A model generated the notes under the pieces. The model was not told the origin of the DNA and searched no databases. It saw only the letters and a list, made by a program, of their open reading frames with translations. This document shows, piece by piece, positions 22,970 to 30,963 of a DNA stretch of 64,000 nucleotides. Source of the stretch: Xenorhabdus bovienii SS-2004 (lineage in GTDB: Bacteria; Pseudomonadota; Gammaproteobacteria; Enterobacterales; Enterobacteriaceae); contig NC_013892.1 of assembly GCF_000027225.1 (NCBI RefSeq), positions 1,116,001-1,180,000 of the forward strand, read 5' to 3'. A program made the translations under genes and the position numbers. Position 1 is the stretch's first letter; each line of letters begins with the position of its first letter.

Positions 22970-24123
22970 AATAAGTTTTCAAAATAGTAGATCACTTGAA
23001 GGGAACTCAGCCCGGTTTTTGCGATCTGATTAATCGCCAAATCAAAAAAATCCCAAAATGGACTGAGTAATGCCAATCATAGCACCCATACCCCGAAGTG
23101 AACGACGTCAGATGAAAAAATTTATTCATAAAACCCGGGATAAAGATTATGCACGCCGACTCATGGCACTCTTAATGTTACATGAAGGCAAGACCGTTTC
23201 TGCCATCTCCAGAACCCTTCATTGTTCACGTTCTTCGGTTAATCGTTGGATAAATTGGTTTACATTATATGGGCTGGAAGGATTAAAAAGTTTACCGTCA
23301 GGAAGACCTGCTATCTGGAATTTAGCGCCACTTTTTAGTTTGCTGTCGTTCTTATTACAGCACTCCCCACAGGATTTTGGCTGCCTGCGTTCACGTTGGA
23401 GCATTGAGCTGATTACTCGAATAATCAATGAATTATTCGGTTTGTCGCTTTCGCAAAGTACGTTCTATCGTTATTTCTGTCAGGTCGGTATTGTCTGGCG
23501 AAGGGCAGCACCTACCGTCAAAAAGCCTGATCCTGAGTATGACGAAAAAATGGCAAAAATCACTGAAGCTTTATCCAGCGTGTCAGAACAACATCCTGTT
23601 TTTTACGAAGATGAAGTCGATATTGACCTTAACCCCAAAATCGGGGCGGACTGGTGTCTGAAAGGACAACAAAAACGGGTCATGACGCCGGGAAAAAATC
23701 AAAAACACTACTTTGCGGGCTGCCTTGACGCCCAAACAGGCCAAGTGACTTATGTCAGCGGTATAAAGAAAAATTCTGATTTATTTATCAACATGTTAAA
23801 GGAACTGAATGGCCAATATCGCCATGCAAAAAACATCACGTTGATTTTAGATAACTATGGCATTCATAAAAGCCGGAAAGTCAGGGCATGGCTACAACAA
23901 AATCCTAAATTTAATTTGTTGTTTTTACCGGTCTATTCGCCATGGATAAATAAGATTGAACGCCTATGGCAATCATTGCATGAAACTGTCACACGGGATC
24001 ATTGTTGTCAGTATATGTGGCAACTCTTGAAATGCGTTGAAGCGTTTATTAACGCATTTTCATCAGGGCAACAACCGGGAATGAGAAAAATGAGTGTATC
24101 ACTATTATGAAAACTTATTTATA
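22966..24123 (+). mobile_element. IS630-family insertion sequence, copy B (different subgroup)
   Basis: About 1.16 kb with 16-base perfect terminal inverted repeats, TATAAATAAGTTTTCA at 22966-22981 and its reverse complement at 24108-24123, including TA at each outer end. The transposase stop codon lies within the right repeat. The left end shares TATA with the right end of copy A, so the two elements sit back to back. Confidence 0.9.
23070..24110 (+). CDS. IS630-family transposase (copy B)
   Basis: A 346-residue transposase, intact. The N-terminal helix-turn-helix contains KTVSAISRTLHCSRSSVNRW. The DDE triad is in VFYEDEVDID, LILDNYGIH and PWINKIERLW. Its sequence clearly differs from copy A, so this is not a duplication of the same element. 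Confidence 0.92.
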   Translation: MPIIAPIPRSERRQMKKFIHKTRDKDYARRLMALLMLHEGKTVSAISRTLHCSRSSVNRWINWFTLYGLEGLKSLPSGRPAIWNLAPLFSLLSFLLQHSPQDFGCLRSRWSIELITRIINELFGLSLSQSTFYRYFCQVGIVWRRAAPTVKKPDPEYDEKMAKITEALSSVSEQHPVFYEDEVDIDLNPKIGADWCLKGQQKRVMTPGKNQKHYFAGCLDAQTGQVTYVSGIKKNSDLFINMLKELNGQYRHAKNITLILDNYGIHKSRKVRAWLQQNPKFNLLFLPVYSPWINKIERLWQSLHETVTRDHCCQYMWQLLKCVEAFINAFSSGQQPGMRKMSVSLL

Positions 24124-24187
24124 TCCGGCGTCATGATTGGCTCATTTGCCTGTGCCATGATGTCATTCGCACCCTGTTTCCTTATCA

Positions 24188-24328
24188 CTACATAGGTCTG
24201 TTCAGAGTCGAAAGATCGAGGATAGACAATCCCGGCCGCTTTTGGGTAATACCTGAATAAGTGCGCTCAAGTAGCAGGTCACGCTCAAATTCTACAACGG
24301 CAGCAATCACCTGCATGGTCATTTTTCC
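24188..24328 (-). pseudogene. Serine recombinase (resolvase/invertase) remnant
   Basis: The minus strand reads [20 protein letters not shown] then LERTYSGI. This is the strongly conserved core of Tn3-resolvase and DNA-invertase proteins (consensus [22 protein letters not shown]). It then runs into unrelated residues and a stop. A second piece, [12 protein letters not shown], is encoded just upstream in another frame, consistent with an internal deletion. It lies in the non-coding stretch 24124-24546 between copy B and the next MFS gene. Confidence 0.75.
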
Positions 24329-24505
24329 ACCTTATCCAGAAGACGAACAAATCCTGGTCTTTTTTTCATGGCAACAGGGCTACTGATCTATTGTATTCAG
24401 CAACGCCTGTGAGGCATGATGATTGATTATGTTTGAATTGAGAGTATCTCATTATTACGAGAGGTATGACACGAATGCGTTGTCATTATCTGTTCAGTAA
24501 CTGTA

Positions 24506-24528
24506 GGTGCTGAATGAATATCAGCACC
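24506..24528. terminator. Hairpin downstream of the MFS gene
   Basis: An 8-bp perfect stem (GGTGCTGA/TCAGCACC) with a 7-base loop, 19 bases after the MFS stop codon. There is no strong T-tract, so it is only a weak terminator candidate. Confidence 0.35.
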
Positions 24529-24546
24529 ACAAAAGAAGTTGTTTCT

Positions 24547-25725
24547 TTAAGAAGATTTAAGCACTTCTACACGCGCTTTATTGTAGGTAAGGAAACCTGA
24601 AATTACCGCTAATAGTAATGCTGTAGAGGCGAGCAGGCCGCCCACTAAATTGAGTGAAGCGTAACCATAATTAGCGGCGATAACAATCCCGCCCAACCAT
24701 GCGCCGAGTGCATTGCCTAAATTAAAAAAACCAATATTGACTGAGGAAACGAGATTAGGCGCACCGGCTTCTTGAGCTTTATCCATCACCAGACGCTGGA
24801 TTGGCGATACTGTAGCAAAGCCAAACGCCGCCATCAGAAATATACTCAAGCAGGCAATGAATGGATTGTCGCCATAAAGCCAGAAAATAAATAAAACTAA
24901 GGCTTGTAACCCGAGTGTCCAATATAACAATGGCATCATCGCCTTGTCCGCGAGTTTTCCCCCGACGATATTGCCAAAGAAAAATCCCAACCCCAAGACG
25001 ACAAGAATCCATGTGATTGCACTTTCTGAAAAACCTGCAATATGGGTCATCAACGGCGCGATATAAGTAATAGCCGTAAAGAATGCAGCAGGGCCTAAAA
25101 CCGTGATCCCCATCGCCAGCAGAACATGGATATTTGTAAAGGCCAGCAATTCCTTTTTGATGCTGGTAGGCGTTTGTTGTGTGAATTTAGGTAATAATTT
25201 TAAAATACCGAGTAATGCGATAATGCCGATAAAGGTAATAATTGCAAAAGTGACACGCCATGAAATAATTTTGCCTATCCATGTACCAAGCGGTATACCA
25301 ATAAGATTGGCAAGCGTCATTCCACTGAACATAAATGCGATAGCGCTTGTCTTCTTATTTTCTGCCACCAGTTCGGCCGCAATAATAGCGCCTATTCCCA
25401 TAAAAGCGCCGTGGGTAAGAGATGTTACTATGCGGCCAACAATTGCCAGATAGAATGTGGGAGCTAAAGCAGTCAAAGCATTTCCAATAATAAATAACAT
25501 CATTAATATGGCGAGCATCTTTTTTCTTTCTACCTGTCTCCCCAATATAATCAAAACGGGCGCACCAACAAATACACCAAGAGCATAACTGGTTGCCATA
25601 TACCCCGCCATAGGTATTGAAATATTAAACTCGGTTGCAATTTCAGGAAGTAATCCGGCGATAATGAATTCGGTTGTAGCAATTCCAAATGTTGCTATGG
25701 CTAGAGCCCAAATAGCTGCAGGCAT
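24547..25725 (-). CDS. MFS transporter, AraJ/YdhP-type drug or sugar efflux
   Basis: A 392-residue, 12-helix MFS protein. The N-terminus (IWALAIATFGIATTEFIIAG then LLPEIATEFNISI) and LAPTFYLAIVGRIVTSLTHG are typical of the DHA1 drug-proton antiporter and AraJ/YdhP group. The ATG at 25725 has AGGAG 8 bases upstream; the longer open frame lacks support. It stands alone, flanked by mobile-element debris, so no substrate can be guessed from context. Confidence 0.88.
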   Translation of the reverse strand: MPAAIWALAIATFGIATTEFIIAGLLPEIATEFNISIPMAGYMATSYALGVFVGAPVLIILGRQVERKKMLAILMMLFIIGNALTALAPTFYLAIVGRIVTSLTHGAFMGIGAIIAAELVAENKKTSAIAFMFSGMTLANLIGIPLGTWIGKIISWRVTFAIITFIGIIALLGILKLLPKFTQQTPTSIKKELLAFTNIHVLLAMGITVLGPAAFFTAITYIAPLMTHIAGFSESAITWILVVLGLGFFFGNIVGGKLADKAMMPLLYWTLGLQALVLFIFWLYGDNPFIACLSIFLMAAFGFATVSPIQRLVMDKAQEAGAPNLVSSVNIGFFNLGNALGAWLGGIVIAANYGYASLNLVGGLLASTALLLAVISGFLTYNKARVEVLKSS

Positions 25726-26022
25726 AGGGGAAACTCCTAATGAGTGATGAGAAATGGGGTTATTGTTGAAACATTCTGTCTTTATCTTTGGATGTTGTCT
25801 CTGTAGTAATATATTCCTGCGGCATCTCATTTGGAAGCAATTATAAATCAGTTAGATCAAGACAAACGGGTGACATGTTCCCAAAAATGTGAAGATAATG
25901 GACAAAAAAGCTATTTTTTCTGGAAAGTGTTTTGCCCAAAAGCAAGTGCTTTTGAGCACATTAGTTTTGTCATGCCAACGATGGAGTAACCCATAAATAC
26001 AGCAGCAATCAATACAAAGAAA

Positions 26023-26253
26023 ATGACCATGGCGCAAGCTTTGGTCAAATTTCTCAATCAGCAATTTATTGACGTGGATGGAGAAGAATATCCTTTTATC
26101 CGTGGCGTTGCTACTGGTTTTGCCAAGCAGAAAAAACGCCGGCAGATACCTTTGCCTGCCGCCAACCCTAGCCGTAAGTGGTTATTTACATGGGAAAAAG
26201 ATCATCAGTGGGTTAATGGTGTTGCGTATGTGGAAAAACATACCCGCCGTTAA
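26023..26253 (+). pseudogene. 5' fragment of iolD (inositol catabolism)
   Basis: The first 30 or so residues, TMAQALVKFLNQQFIDVDGE then EYPFIRGV, match the N-terminus of IolD, the trihydroxycyclohexane-1,2-dione acylhydrolase of myo-inositol breakdown (normally about 640 residues). After GV the sequence changes to an unrelated basic stretch (AKQKKRRQIPLPAANPSRKW) and ends. It is a deletion product. No other iol gene is in the window, so an inositol operon may once have stood here. Confidence 0.65.
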
Positions 26254-26262
26254 TCTGGCAAA

Positions 26263-26430
26263 TCAGTCGATGGTGGATGTTTCATTGGGAAGGTTTCCTT
26301 TCTGCCGACTTTCGTCGAGCATTTTGCGATGGGTACGCAGGATATAGTAATCAACTAACAACATACCCATATGAACGGCAGCCACACACAGCAGGGATAA
26401 ACGCTGTTCTTGTGGCTCGGGCTTAATGGA
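26263..26430 (-). pseudogene. Fragment of an unrecognised membrane protein
   Basis: The minus strand is open for about 55 codons with a protein-like pattern: a charged start, the hydrophobic helix LLCVAAVHMGMLLVDYYILR, then a polar tail ending in a stop. No plausible start codon or ribosome site is present. It may be the 3' end of a deleted gene. Family unknown. Confidence 0.3.
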
Positions 26431-26472
26431 CAGTGTTCAATTTTGAGCACTATCATCGTTCCTCGATTTGCT

Positions 26473-27168
26473 TTAGATAAAGAGGACGCCTTTTTCAATG
26501 AGGCGTTCAGGAATATATCTATCTAATTGAAATTGCATACAAAACTCTTCAAATTGCTGGGTGGAGTGGACATTAGCTTTCTGATAGATGGTGTATATTC
26601 TGTTTTCTATCGTCTTATGGCTGACATTGTATATCTGGGCTATTTCCTTATTTGAACGTCTTTGCAACATAAAAAAGATGGTATCCAGTTCACTTTTGGT
26701 AAATAGATCTGTTGTAGCTTCTGTAGTGAGAACACTTGGTTTTTGGCGATTAATATATTTTAGAGGGGAGAGAGTACTCATTGGTTTGGCATTCCAAACT
26801 ATCCCGATGCACTCTTTTTTATCGTTGTACACAGGGAATTTCTCACTGATGAAAGGCGCTAAGCTGTTTTTTCCATACCAATAATGTGTCTCAATAATAG
26901 AAACTTTGTCTTTAGATTCTTCAGTCCTCCTATCATGTTCTTTTAGATCTTGTGAAAATTGATCTTCAGACCAATGTGTCGGAAATTCACAGTCAAGTTT
27001 ACCCTCTATGTCAAAATCTTCTGGTGTGTTGGTGTAAAGATATGCGGCTTTATTCATATAGATATGTCGGGACGCTAAATCTTTAATTCCCCAAGGATCG
27101 CTTAGATGCTCCATCATGGCGATCAGTCCCTTGAAATAGGGTTCATTATTTTTATAGGAAAAACTCAT
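26473..27168 (-). CDS. PAS-domain LuxR-family solo regulator
   Basis: 231 residues. The N-terminal 120 or so form a PAS-like sensor (HLSDPWGIKDLASRHIYMNK). The C-terminal part is a LuxR helix-turn-helix (FTKSELDTIFFMLQRRSNKE then IAQIYNVSHKTIENRIYTIY). There is no receiver or acyl-homoserine-lactone domain and no LuxI neighbour. This fits the PAS4-LuxR solos that are numerous in Photorhabdus and Xenorhabdus and thought to sense host or self signals. The gene is preceded by 400 bases of very AT-rich DNA. Its target genes are unknown. Confidence 0.85.
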   Translation of the reverse strand: MSFSYKNNEPYFKGLIAMMEHLSDPWGIKDLASRHIYMNKAAYLYTNTPEDFDIEGKLDCEFPTHWSEDQFSQDLKEHDRRTEESKDKVSIIETHYWYGKNSLAPFISEKFPVYNDKKECIGIVWNAKPMSTLSPLKYINRQKPSVLTTEATTDLFTKSELDTIFFMLQRRSNKEIAQIYNVSHKTIENRIYTIYQKANVHSTQQFEEFCMQFQLDRYIPERLIEKGVLFI

Positions 27169-27575
27169 TTTTATCTCATATAATTTATAAATGTTAAATT
27201 TTATATTAAAAATAATAACTGTTGTATCTATGTATTTATTAACTCCTGATGTATGAATACTAATTTTTTTTGAAAAATGATGTGTTTAAAATCAAAAGTA
27301 TCAATATAATCGATATCCTCACTATTTTTTGACTGTTTTACGGTTTTTTATTATCCATTTCCTAGTGTGTCTATTAAAATATAACCTATTGATGAAATAT
27401 TTTCTATATAAGACAATTTTATTGTAATATTATATAATTCTATTCAAAAATAAATTGCTATCACTTTTTATGTTTTACGACAAGGGTGTTTTTCACTCTT
27501 TCCAGACCTAATAAAAAGTGTTTACCCTAAAAATCCATGTAAATTAACTGGTTATATATTTTTCTGGGCGTTGAT
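27169..27575. other. AT-rich divergent intergenic region
   Basis: 407 bases between the divergent PAS-LuxR and XRE genes with no ORF and long A/T runs. It probably holds both promoters. No individual element can be assigned with confidence. Confidence 0.5.
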
Positions 27576-28190
27576 ATGTATAAAAAACAAAAAATGGAAC
27601 ACCTGAGAAAAAATTTGCAATACTTACTTGATTCCAGAGGAGAGAGCCGGGTATCGATCTGTGATCGAACCGGGCTTAACCGCACAACTATTTATAATAT
27701 TCTGGATGGGAGAGTTCAAAACGTTCATTCTTCAACGATACAGAAAGTATCCAACTTTTTTGGTGTGTCGTATAGGGAGATAGAAACGATCGATATTGCA
27801 GAAAAGGAACGTATTGATGCTATTGTTTCTTATGAAGGAAACATGAATCCCTGTGCCGTTCCGCTATTTATGCAATCTGAGTGTATTATCTCTGGTTTTT
27901 TTGACAGTAAAATAGGCTCGCTGATTGTTGAAAGAAAACTCACTTATTATTTTGGTTCTGGCCCGAATATCGTTGCTATTCTACTTGAGAATGATTTCCC
28001 GGGTAAATATAATGCTGGTGATTTATTAATAATCAAAAGAGGTAATTACCAGAACAATAACCCAAAGTTATGTTTCGATCAAAGACAGCAACTGTTTCAT
28101 ATTAAAGAATTTAATAGTGAAGTTACGACAAATTTGATGGTGATTGGAGATATAATGGAAGAGCGGTTCGGATATGGGAAAAAAATATAA
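27576..28190 (+). CDS. XRE-type regulator with S24/LexA-like C-terminal domain
   Basis: 204 residues. The helix-turn-helix is ESRVSICDRTGLNRTTIYNI then LDGR. After a linker the C-terminal half (about residues 95-200) is beta-rich with FPGKYNAGDLLIIKRGNY, reminiscent of the S24 peptidase fold of phage repressors. I see no convincing Ser-Lys self-cleavage pair. It overlaps the following transporter gene by 17 bases, so the two are almost certainly co-expressed and may be functionally linked. Confidence 0.7.
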   Translation: MYKKQKMEHLRKNLQYLLDSRGESRVSICDRTGLNRTTIYNILDGRVQNVHSSTIQKVSNFFGVSYREIETIDIAEKERIDAIVSYEGNMNPCAVPLFMQSECIISGFFDSKIGSLIVERKLTYYFGSGPNIVAILLENDFPGKYNAGDLLIIKRGNYQNNNPKLCFDQRQQLFHIKEFNSEVTTNLMVIGDIMEERFGYGKKI

Positions 28191-29031
28191 ATTACTGGGA
28201 TTTAACGGTCAGGATAGTACAGCGAATGTATTAATTTTATCAACAGGAAAAATTTTAAAAATAAACGTAAAGGAGCTTGAGAAAAGTGAAATAGCAGACG
28301 ATCTAGACAATCATGAAATAAAATCACTTTATAGAAAGATATATTCTAGCTTTCCAAACGTCCCCTCAGTCTATGAAATTGAAGAACGTAATGAAAAATC
28401 TTGGGTTGTTTATTCATTTCTCGCGTTACTACTGACAATTTTCTACACTTTCAGTAATATAGCGGCAGCTAAACCCGTTTACATTGATTATCTTGATATC
28501 ATTGTTACCCCAGGTACTTTCATTTATCCTTTTTCATTTTTAGTCATTGATTTACTGAGTGAATTCTATGGATTCAGGCTAGCAAGAAAAGCGATATATA
28601 TGTCATTGGCTTCTAATCTGATTATTGTATCCTTGCTGAGTATCTCGACAAGTCTACCTGCCATCGCAAGCTGGGATTTAAATGATCAGTACAATGCCCT
28701 GATGAGTCATATTTTATCGGCGATCTTTGCTTCTTCGCTGTCATTTCTAGTTTCAGAGCTTGTTAACTCCTATATATTATGTAAGCTGAAGGATGTGACA
28801 AACTCCCGATTTTTAGCGTTAAGAGTGTTTTTTAGTACCTTTATCGCATCAATTCTTGACAGTTTTGTTTTCTGTTTCATCGCATTCTATGGAAAACTTC
28901 CTGTAAATCAAATTGTTGTCATGATGATTGTTCAAATTTTAATTAAAATTTTCTTTGCATTATTTAATATTTTCCCTGCTTACGGCTCACGTTATTTATT
29001 TAATCGGTGGGTTGGTAAAACAGCAAATTAA
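28174..29031 (+). CDS. VUT/YhhQ-type membrane transporter with N-terminal extension
   Basis: 285 residues. From about residue 75 on it has six hydrophobic segments and the family pattern of queuosine-precursor/VUT transporters: FSNIAAAKPVYI, PGTFIYPFSFLVIDLLSEFYG, and a late FFALFNIFPAYGS. YhhQ in E. coli imports preQ0/preQ1. The first 75 or so residues form a soluble, charged, beta-then-helical extension (LLGFNGQDSTANVLILSTGK) not found in standard YhhQ. The gene overlaps the XRE-type regulator upstream. The substrate is uncertain. Confidence 0.75.
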   Translation: MGKKYKLLGFNGQDSTANVLILSTGKILKINVKELEKSEIADDLDNHEIKSLYRKIYSSFPNVPSVYEIEERNEKSWVVYSFLALLLTIFYTFSNIAAAKPVYIDYLDIIVTPGTFIYPFSFLVIDLLSEFYGFRLARKAIYMSLASNLIIVSLLSISTSLPAIASWDLNDQYNALMSHILSAIFASSLSFLVSELVNSYILCKLKDVTNSRFLALRVFFSTFIASILDSFVFCFIAFYGKLPVNQIVVMMIVQILIKIFFALFNIFPAYGSRYLFNRWVGKTAN

Positions 29032-29586
29032 TGAATGGCATGGGGAACTTCTCCATGCCATTTTTTGATAAAACCCTGTCTTATTTTGTTTTGCGTCGTC
29101 GTCATGTGATGGGTTGACATTTTTGCTATGTGTCACTATTTGCCATTCACTCCGTTATTGTGATTCTGCTACCATTTCGATTTTTTATACAGTAACCCTA
29201 CTCATATTCATGTTATCTATCCATTATGGCGGGTGCTTTACCTTGTTTTTTGCTGCACAGAATGGCTTCTGTACTTATGTATAAAATTTAATTAAATATC
29301 AATTACATATGTATTTTCGTTTGTTATTTTGTTCATGATGAATCAAATAATGACATGAATATTCATCACTAAAATCAACATTTATGTTTTTATATGTTGA
29401 TTTTAGCGTGTGTCTGGTGTATTAATTTGATCGTTAAAATATAAGTTATAATTAAGTTTTTGTCTGGATACTGATAAAGGAAGTCTAACTTCCCTTTAAA
29501 CAGACAAATTATTTTCATTATTTTGAATAGATGATTTCTATTCGCCCAACACCAGAATATTAGTACGTTTTTTATTCTTATAATAG
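29032..29586. other. AT-rich intergenic region
   Basis: About 550 bases with no supported gene. Several A/T-rich palindromic patches occur, such as around AACATTTATG/ATATGTTGATTT near 29380-29405. I see nothing definite in it. Confidence 0.5.
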
Positions 29587-29623
29587 TCAGTCCCTTAACC
29601 AGATCTTTTGGTTAAGGGACTGA
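29587..29623. terminator. Strong hairpin, 15-bp perfect stem
   Basis: TCAGTCCCTTAACCA pairs perfectly with TGGTTAAGGGACTGA around a 7-base loop, followed by AAAAATCT. It could act as a terminator on the minus strand (T-rich after the stem) for the TetR gene to the right, or be a repeat-associated stem. Confidence 0.5.
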
Positions 29624-29632
29624 AAAATCTAC

Positions 29633-29702
29633 TATACCCAATAGATTTCAATTTACAGTTCAGCGGCAAGTTAACGCAGCTAACAACGAAGATGAAGGGT
29701 AT
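29633..29702 (+). repeat. 70-bp extragenic repeat with TATACCC/GGGTAT ends
   Basis: It starts TATACCCAATAGATTTCAAT and ends GAAGATGAAGGGTAT, so the ends are inverted copies of each other. It is the most complete of three copies in the window and looks like a small non-autonomous repeat. It sits between the hairpin and the end of the TetR gene. Confidence 0.65.
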
Positions 29703-29719
29703 CAGCTCAGCAAACCCAT

Positions 29720-30256
29720 TCAGACCAGTATCTTGGCAGATAGGCGATAGATCTTCTCGTGGCCTGTCATTTCGCCAAACTCTGCTCTAACTATCATCCC
29801 TTCTATAAATGTCATCAGGGCTTCTGTTTTGATTTCTGCATCCGTCTGATTGGCAGAGAAAATGGAAGATAAGAGTGATTTTAACCATGTCTTATGCCGT
29901 TGAGCCTGTTTGACAATCAGCTCATCGTGGCCTTTGAACTCGGCTAAGGCATGCATAAATAAGCACCCTTGAAAATCGGCTGATCTGAACCATGAGAAGT
30001 GCCAGTCAAGGATAGCATTCAGCTTATTTTCCGTTCCCTTAGTGGCAAATACCACCGTATTGAGTTCCTCTTCAAATCTCTTATGTCGTCTGATTAACAT
30101 ACTCTCTATCAGTTTGTTTTTGGAACCGAAATAGCGGTACATGGATGTTTTTGACACATTCGCCTTATCTCGGATCAGATCGACTCCTACCGCGTTATAG
30201 CCGAATTCATTAAACAGGGATTCAGCGATATCTAAGATATGTTCTTTTTTGCTCAT
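29720..30256 (-). CDS. TetR/AcrR-family regulator (divergent to HPP gene)
   Basis: 178 residues. The N-terminal TetR helix-turn-helix reads GVDLIRDKANVSKTSMYRYF, followed by a helical ligand domain (WHFSWFRSADFQGCLFMHAL). It is divergent from the HPP membrane-protein gene. The 176 bases between the two genes contain two GTACAG-type palindromes, the likely binding sites. It would repress the HPP gene and itself until an unknown ligand binds. Confidence 0.87.
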   Translation of the reverse strand: MSKKEHILDIAESLFNEFGYNAVGVDLIRDKANVSKTSMYRYFGSKNKLIESMLIRRHKRFEEELNTVVFATKGTENKLNAILDWHFSWFRSADFQGCLFMHALAEFKGHDELIVKQAQRHKTWLKSLLSSIFSANQTDAEIKTEALMTFIEGMIVRAEFGEMTGHEKIYRLSAKILV

Positions 30257-30333
30257 AATATTTTCTTCTTGTTTATTCTAATTAGTTCTAATGATCGTCC
30301 ATATTCCTGACAAATCGAACGTTGCCTTTATGT

Positions 30334-30374
30334 GTACAGATCTGTACTATTTGTTGCTATGTACAGAACTGTAC
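30334..30374. promoter_or_regulatory. Paired operator palindromes between TetR and HPP genes
   Basis: GTACAGATCTGTAC at 30334-30347 is a perfect 14-bp palindrome. GTACAGAACTGTAC at 30361-30374 shares the same 6-bp arms with two changed central bases. The sites are 27 bases apart, start to start, and lie in a divergent intergenic region, the usual arrangement for a TetR-family operator pair. Confidence 0.7.
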
Positions 30375-30432
30375 ACTTAGAGTATCACATTGACTGAGTC
30401 ATATCGCAAACGAATCATAGGGAGACTAAAGC

Positions 30433-30963
30433 ATGAGTAAATTAAGAGGAGGAGGTGGATTACCACCTAAGCCGGATCTTGTTCAACTAACGAAAGGGTT
30501 ATCAGGCGGCTTTTTGGGGATCTTGTTGCTCAGTTATTTAAGCCAAACAACGGAATATCCTTGGTTAATGGCGCCTTTTGGAGCGACATGTGCCATTTTG
30601 TTTGCTGCACCAACTTCTCCGCTTGCTCAACCACGGAATGTTATTGGTGGACATTTACTCACTACGGCGGTGGGGCTTGTCGCACTATATACATTGGGTA
30701 ATTCCATGATTGTGATGTCACTGGCAGTCGGCATTGCGATTATGCTGATGCAGTTATTCCGGGTAGTTCATCCGCCTGCGGGGGCTAATCCGTTAGTGGT
30801 ACTTCTCGCAGGGCAAGAGGCCGTGGGTTTTGATTTTCTTTTAACACCTGTATTAACGGGCAGCTTGGCACTGGTCATCATTGCATCTTTTCTTAATAAC
30901 CTAGGAAAAGAGAGTTGTTGGCCATTATATTGGTATGGTTTTACCAAAAGAAAAGATAGCTGA
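30433..30963 (+). CDS. HPP-family integral membrane protein
   Basis: 176 residues with four to five membrane helices. The family signature HPPAGANPLVVLLAG is at about residues 117-131, and WLMAPFGATCAILFAAP is also typical. Members are implicated in nitrite transport in plants and cyanobacteria; the bacterial role is otherwise unclear. The ribosome site GGGAGA supports the start. It is probably controlled by the divergent TetR regulator. Confidence 0.88.
   Translation: MSKLRGGGGLPPKPDLVQLTKGLSGGFLGILLLSYLSQTTEYPWLMAPFGATCAILFAAPTSPLAQPRNVIGGHLLTTAVGLVALYTLGNSMIVMSLAVGIAIMLMQLFRVVHPPAGANPLVVLLAGQEAVGFDFLLTPVLTGSLALVIIASFLNNLGKESCWPLYWYGFTKRKDS

Noticed and set aside
29608..29790. 60-codon plus-strand ORF
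   Set aside because: It spans the hairpin, the TATACCC repeat and the end of the TetR gene, so its openness is incidental.
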